Part shown: positions 63,966 through 64,000 of the stretch, in pieces
Position numbering within the stretch: the stretch's first letter is position 1
Layout: each line of letters starts with the position of its first letter
Origin: Kribbella qitaiheensis
GTDB taxonomy: Bacteria; Actinomycetota; Actinomycetes; Propionibacteriales; Kribbellaceae
Assembly (NCBI RefSeq): GCF_014217565.1
Contig: NZ_CP043661.1
Span: 6,386,001-6,450,000, forward strand
Direction: 5' to 3'
DNA length: 64,000 nt
Made by a program: the position numbers and the translations under genes
Notes under the pieces: model-generated
What the model saw: only the letters and a program-made list of their open reading frames with translations
Told to the model about the DNA's origin: nothing
The model's database searches: none

Positions 63966-64000
63966 ATGGCGGAATTCATCTACACCCTTCGCAACGTCCG
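63966..64000 (+). CDS. ettA: EttA (ABC-F translational throttle), first 11 codons only
   Basis: The last codons of the window read MAEFIYTLRNV, matching the highly conserved start of the ABC-F protein EttA (MAEFIYTMRKVRKAHGDK). EttA binds the ribosomal E-site and couples ATP level to the first elongation step. Only this leader is visible, so the call rests on a short but distinctive N-terminus. Confidence 0.7.
   Translation, partial: MAEFIYTLRNV

Overview
This is a high-GC actinobacterial chromosome segment, most likely a Kribbella-like member of the Nocardioidaceae. That call is an inference from gene content and style: many GTG/TTG starts, LacI-controlled glycoside and ABC-transporter clusters, a SARP-type giant regulator, paired dynamin-like GTPases next to a second single-stranded-DNA-binding protein, and large secreted PKD proteins. 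No rRNA or other marker settles the genus.

Layout. 1-6676 is accessory DNA. It has an IS256 transposase running off the left edge, a MarR/flavodoxin-fold/MFS stress module with a clear double operator, then a graveyard of IS21, IS630 and IS5 remnants and a broken epoxide-hydrolase-like gene. 6677-12477 is a compact minus-strand operon: APC permease, DeoR regulator, GMC oxidoreductase, SIS sugar isomerase or deglycase, and ROK kinase. It resembles in logic, but not in parts, a fructosamine (Amadori) catabolic operon. 12757-14593 holds a truncated regulator fragment abutting an intact IS30-family element. 14712-20137 is mostly housekeeping: tRNA-His, oligoribonuclease, a SARP/AAA/TPR regulator, an M23 peptidase, a GNAT protein and a cold shock protein. 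20368-22001 holds three decayed gene fragments in a row.

22060-29531 is a LacI-controlled glycoside locus with GH35, a sugar-binding lipoprotein, a GH5-CBM13 hydrolase and two permeases, with twin identical operators in the divergent promoter. 30302-36745 pairs a GntR regulator with a perfect 45-bp palindrome and a giant secreted PKD protein with a structured leader. 39115-47171 is a second sugar locus, probably for xylosides: XylA, two permeases, a binding protein, a GH3 enzyme and a LacI regulator. 47168-54631 holds a PadR/DUF1707 pair, an MFS transporter, an aldo-keto reductase, GNAT and LysR genes and a methyltransferase. It also carries two short CTAG-flanked MITE-like elements, one of which cleanly splits an isoprenylcysteine-methyltransferase-like gene. 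54756-64000 carries smpB, tRNA-Arg(TCT), a PrsW-like protease, a dynamin-like GTPase pair, a second ssb, an SDR/VOC relic and the start of ettA.

One cross-cutting signal deserves attention. Five otherwise healthy genes are each broken by one extra base, at a GGCC core read as GGGCC, GGGGCC or GGCCC. This looks more like a recurrent sequencing or consensus error than five independent pseudogenes, and I annotate those genes as whole coding regions with a note.
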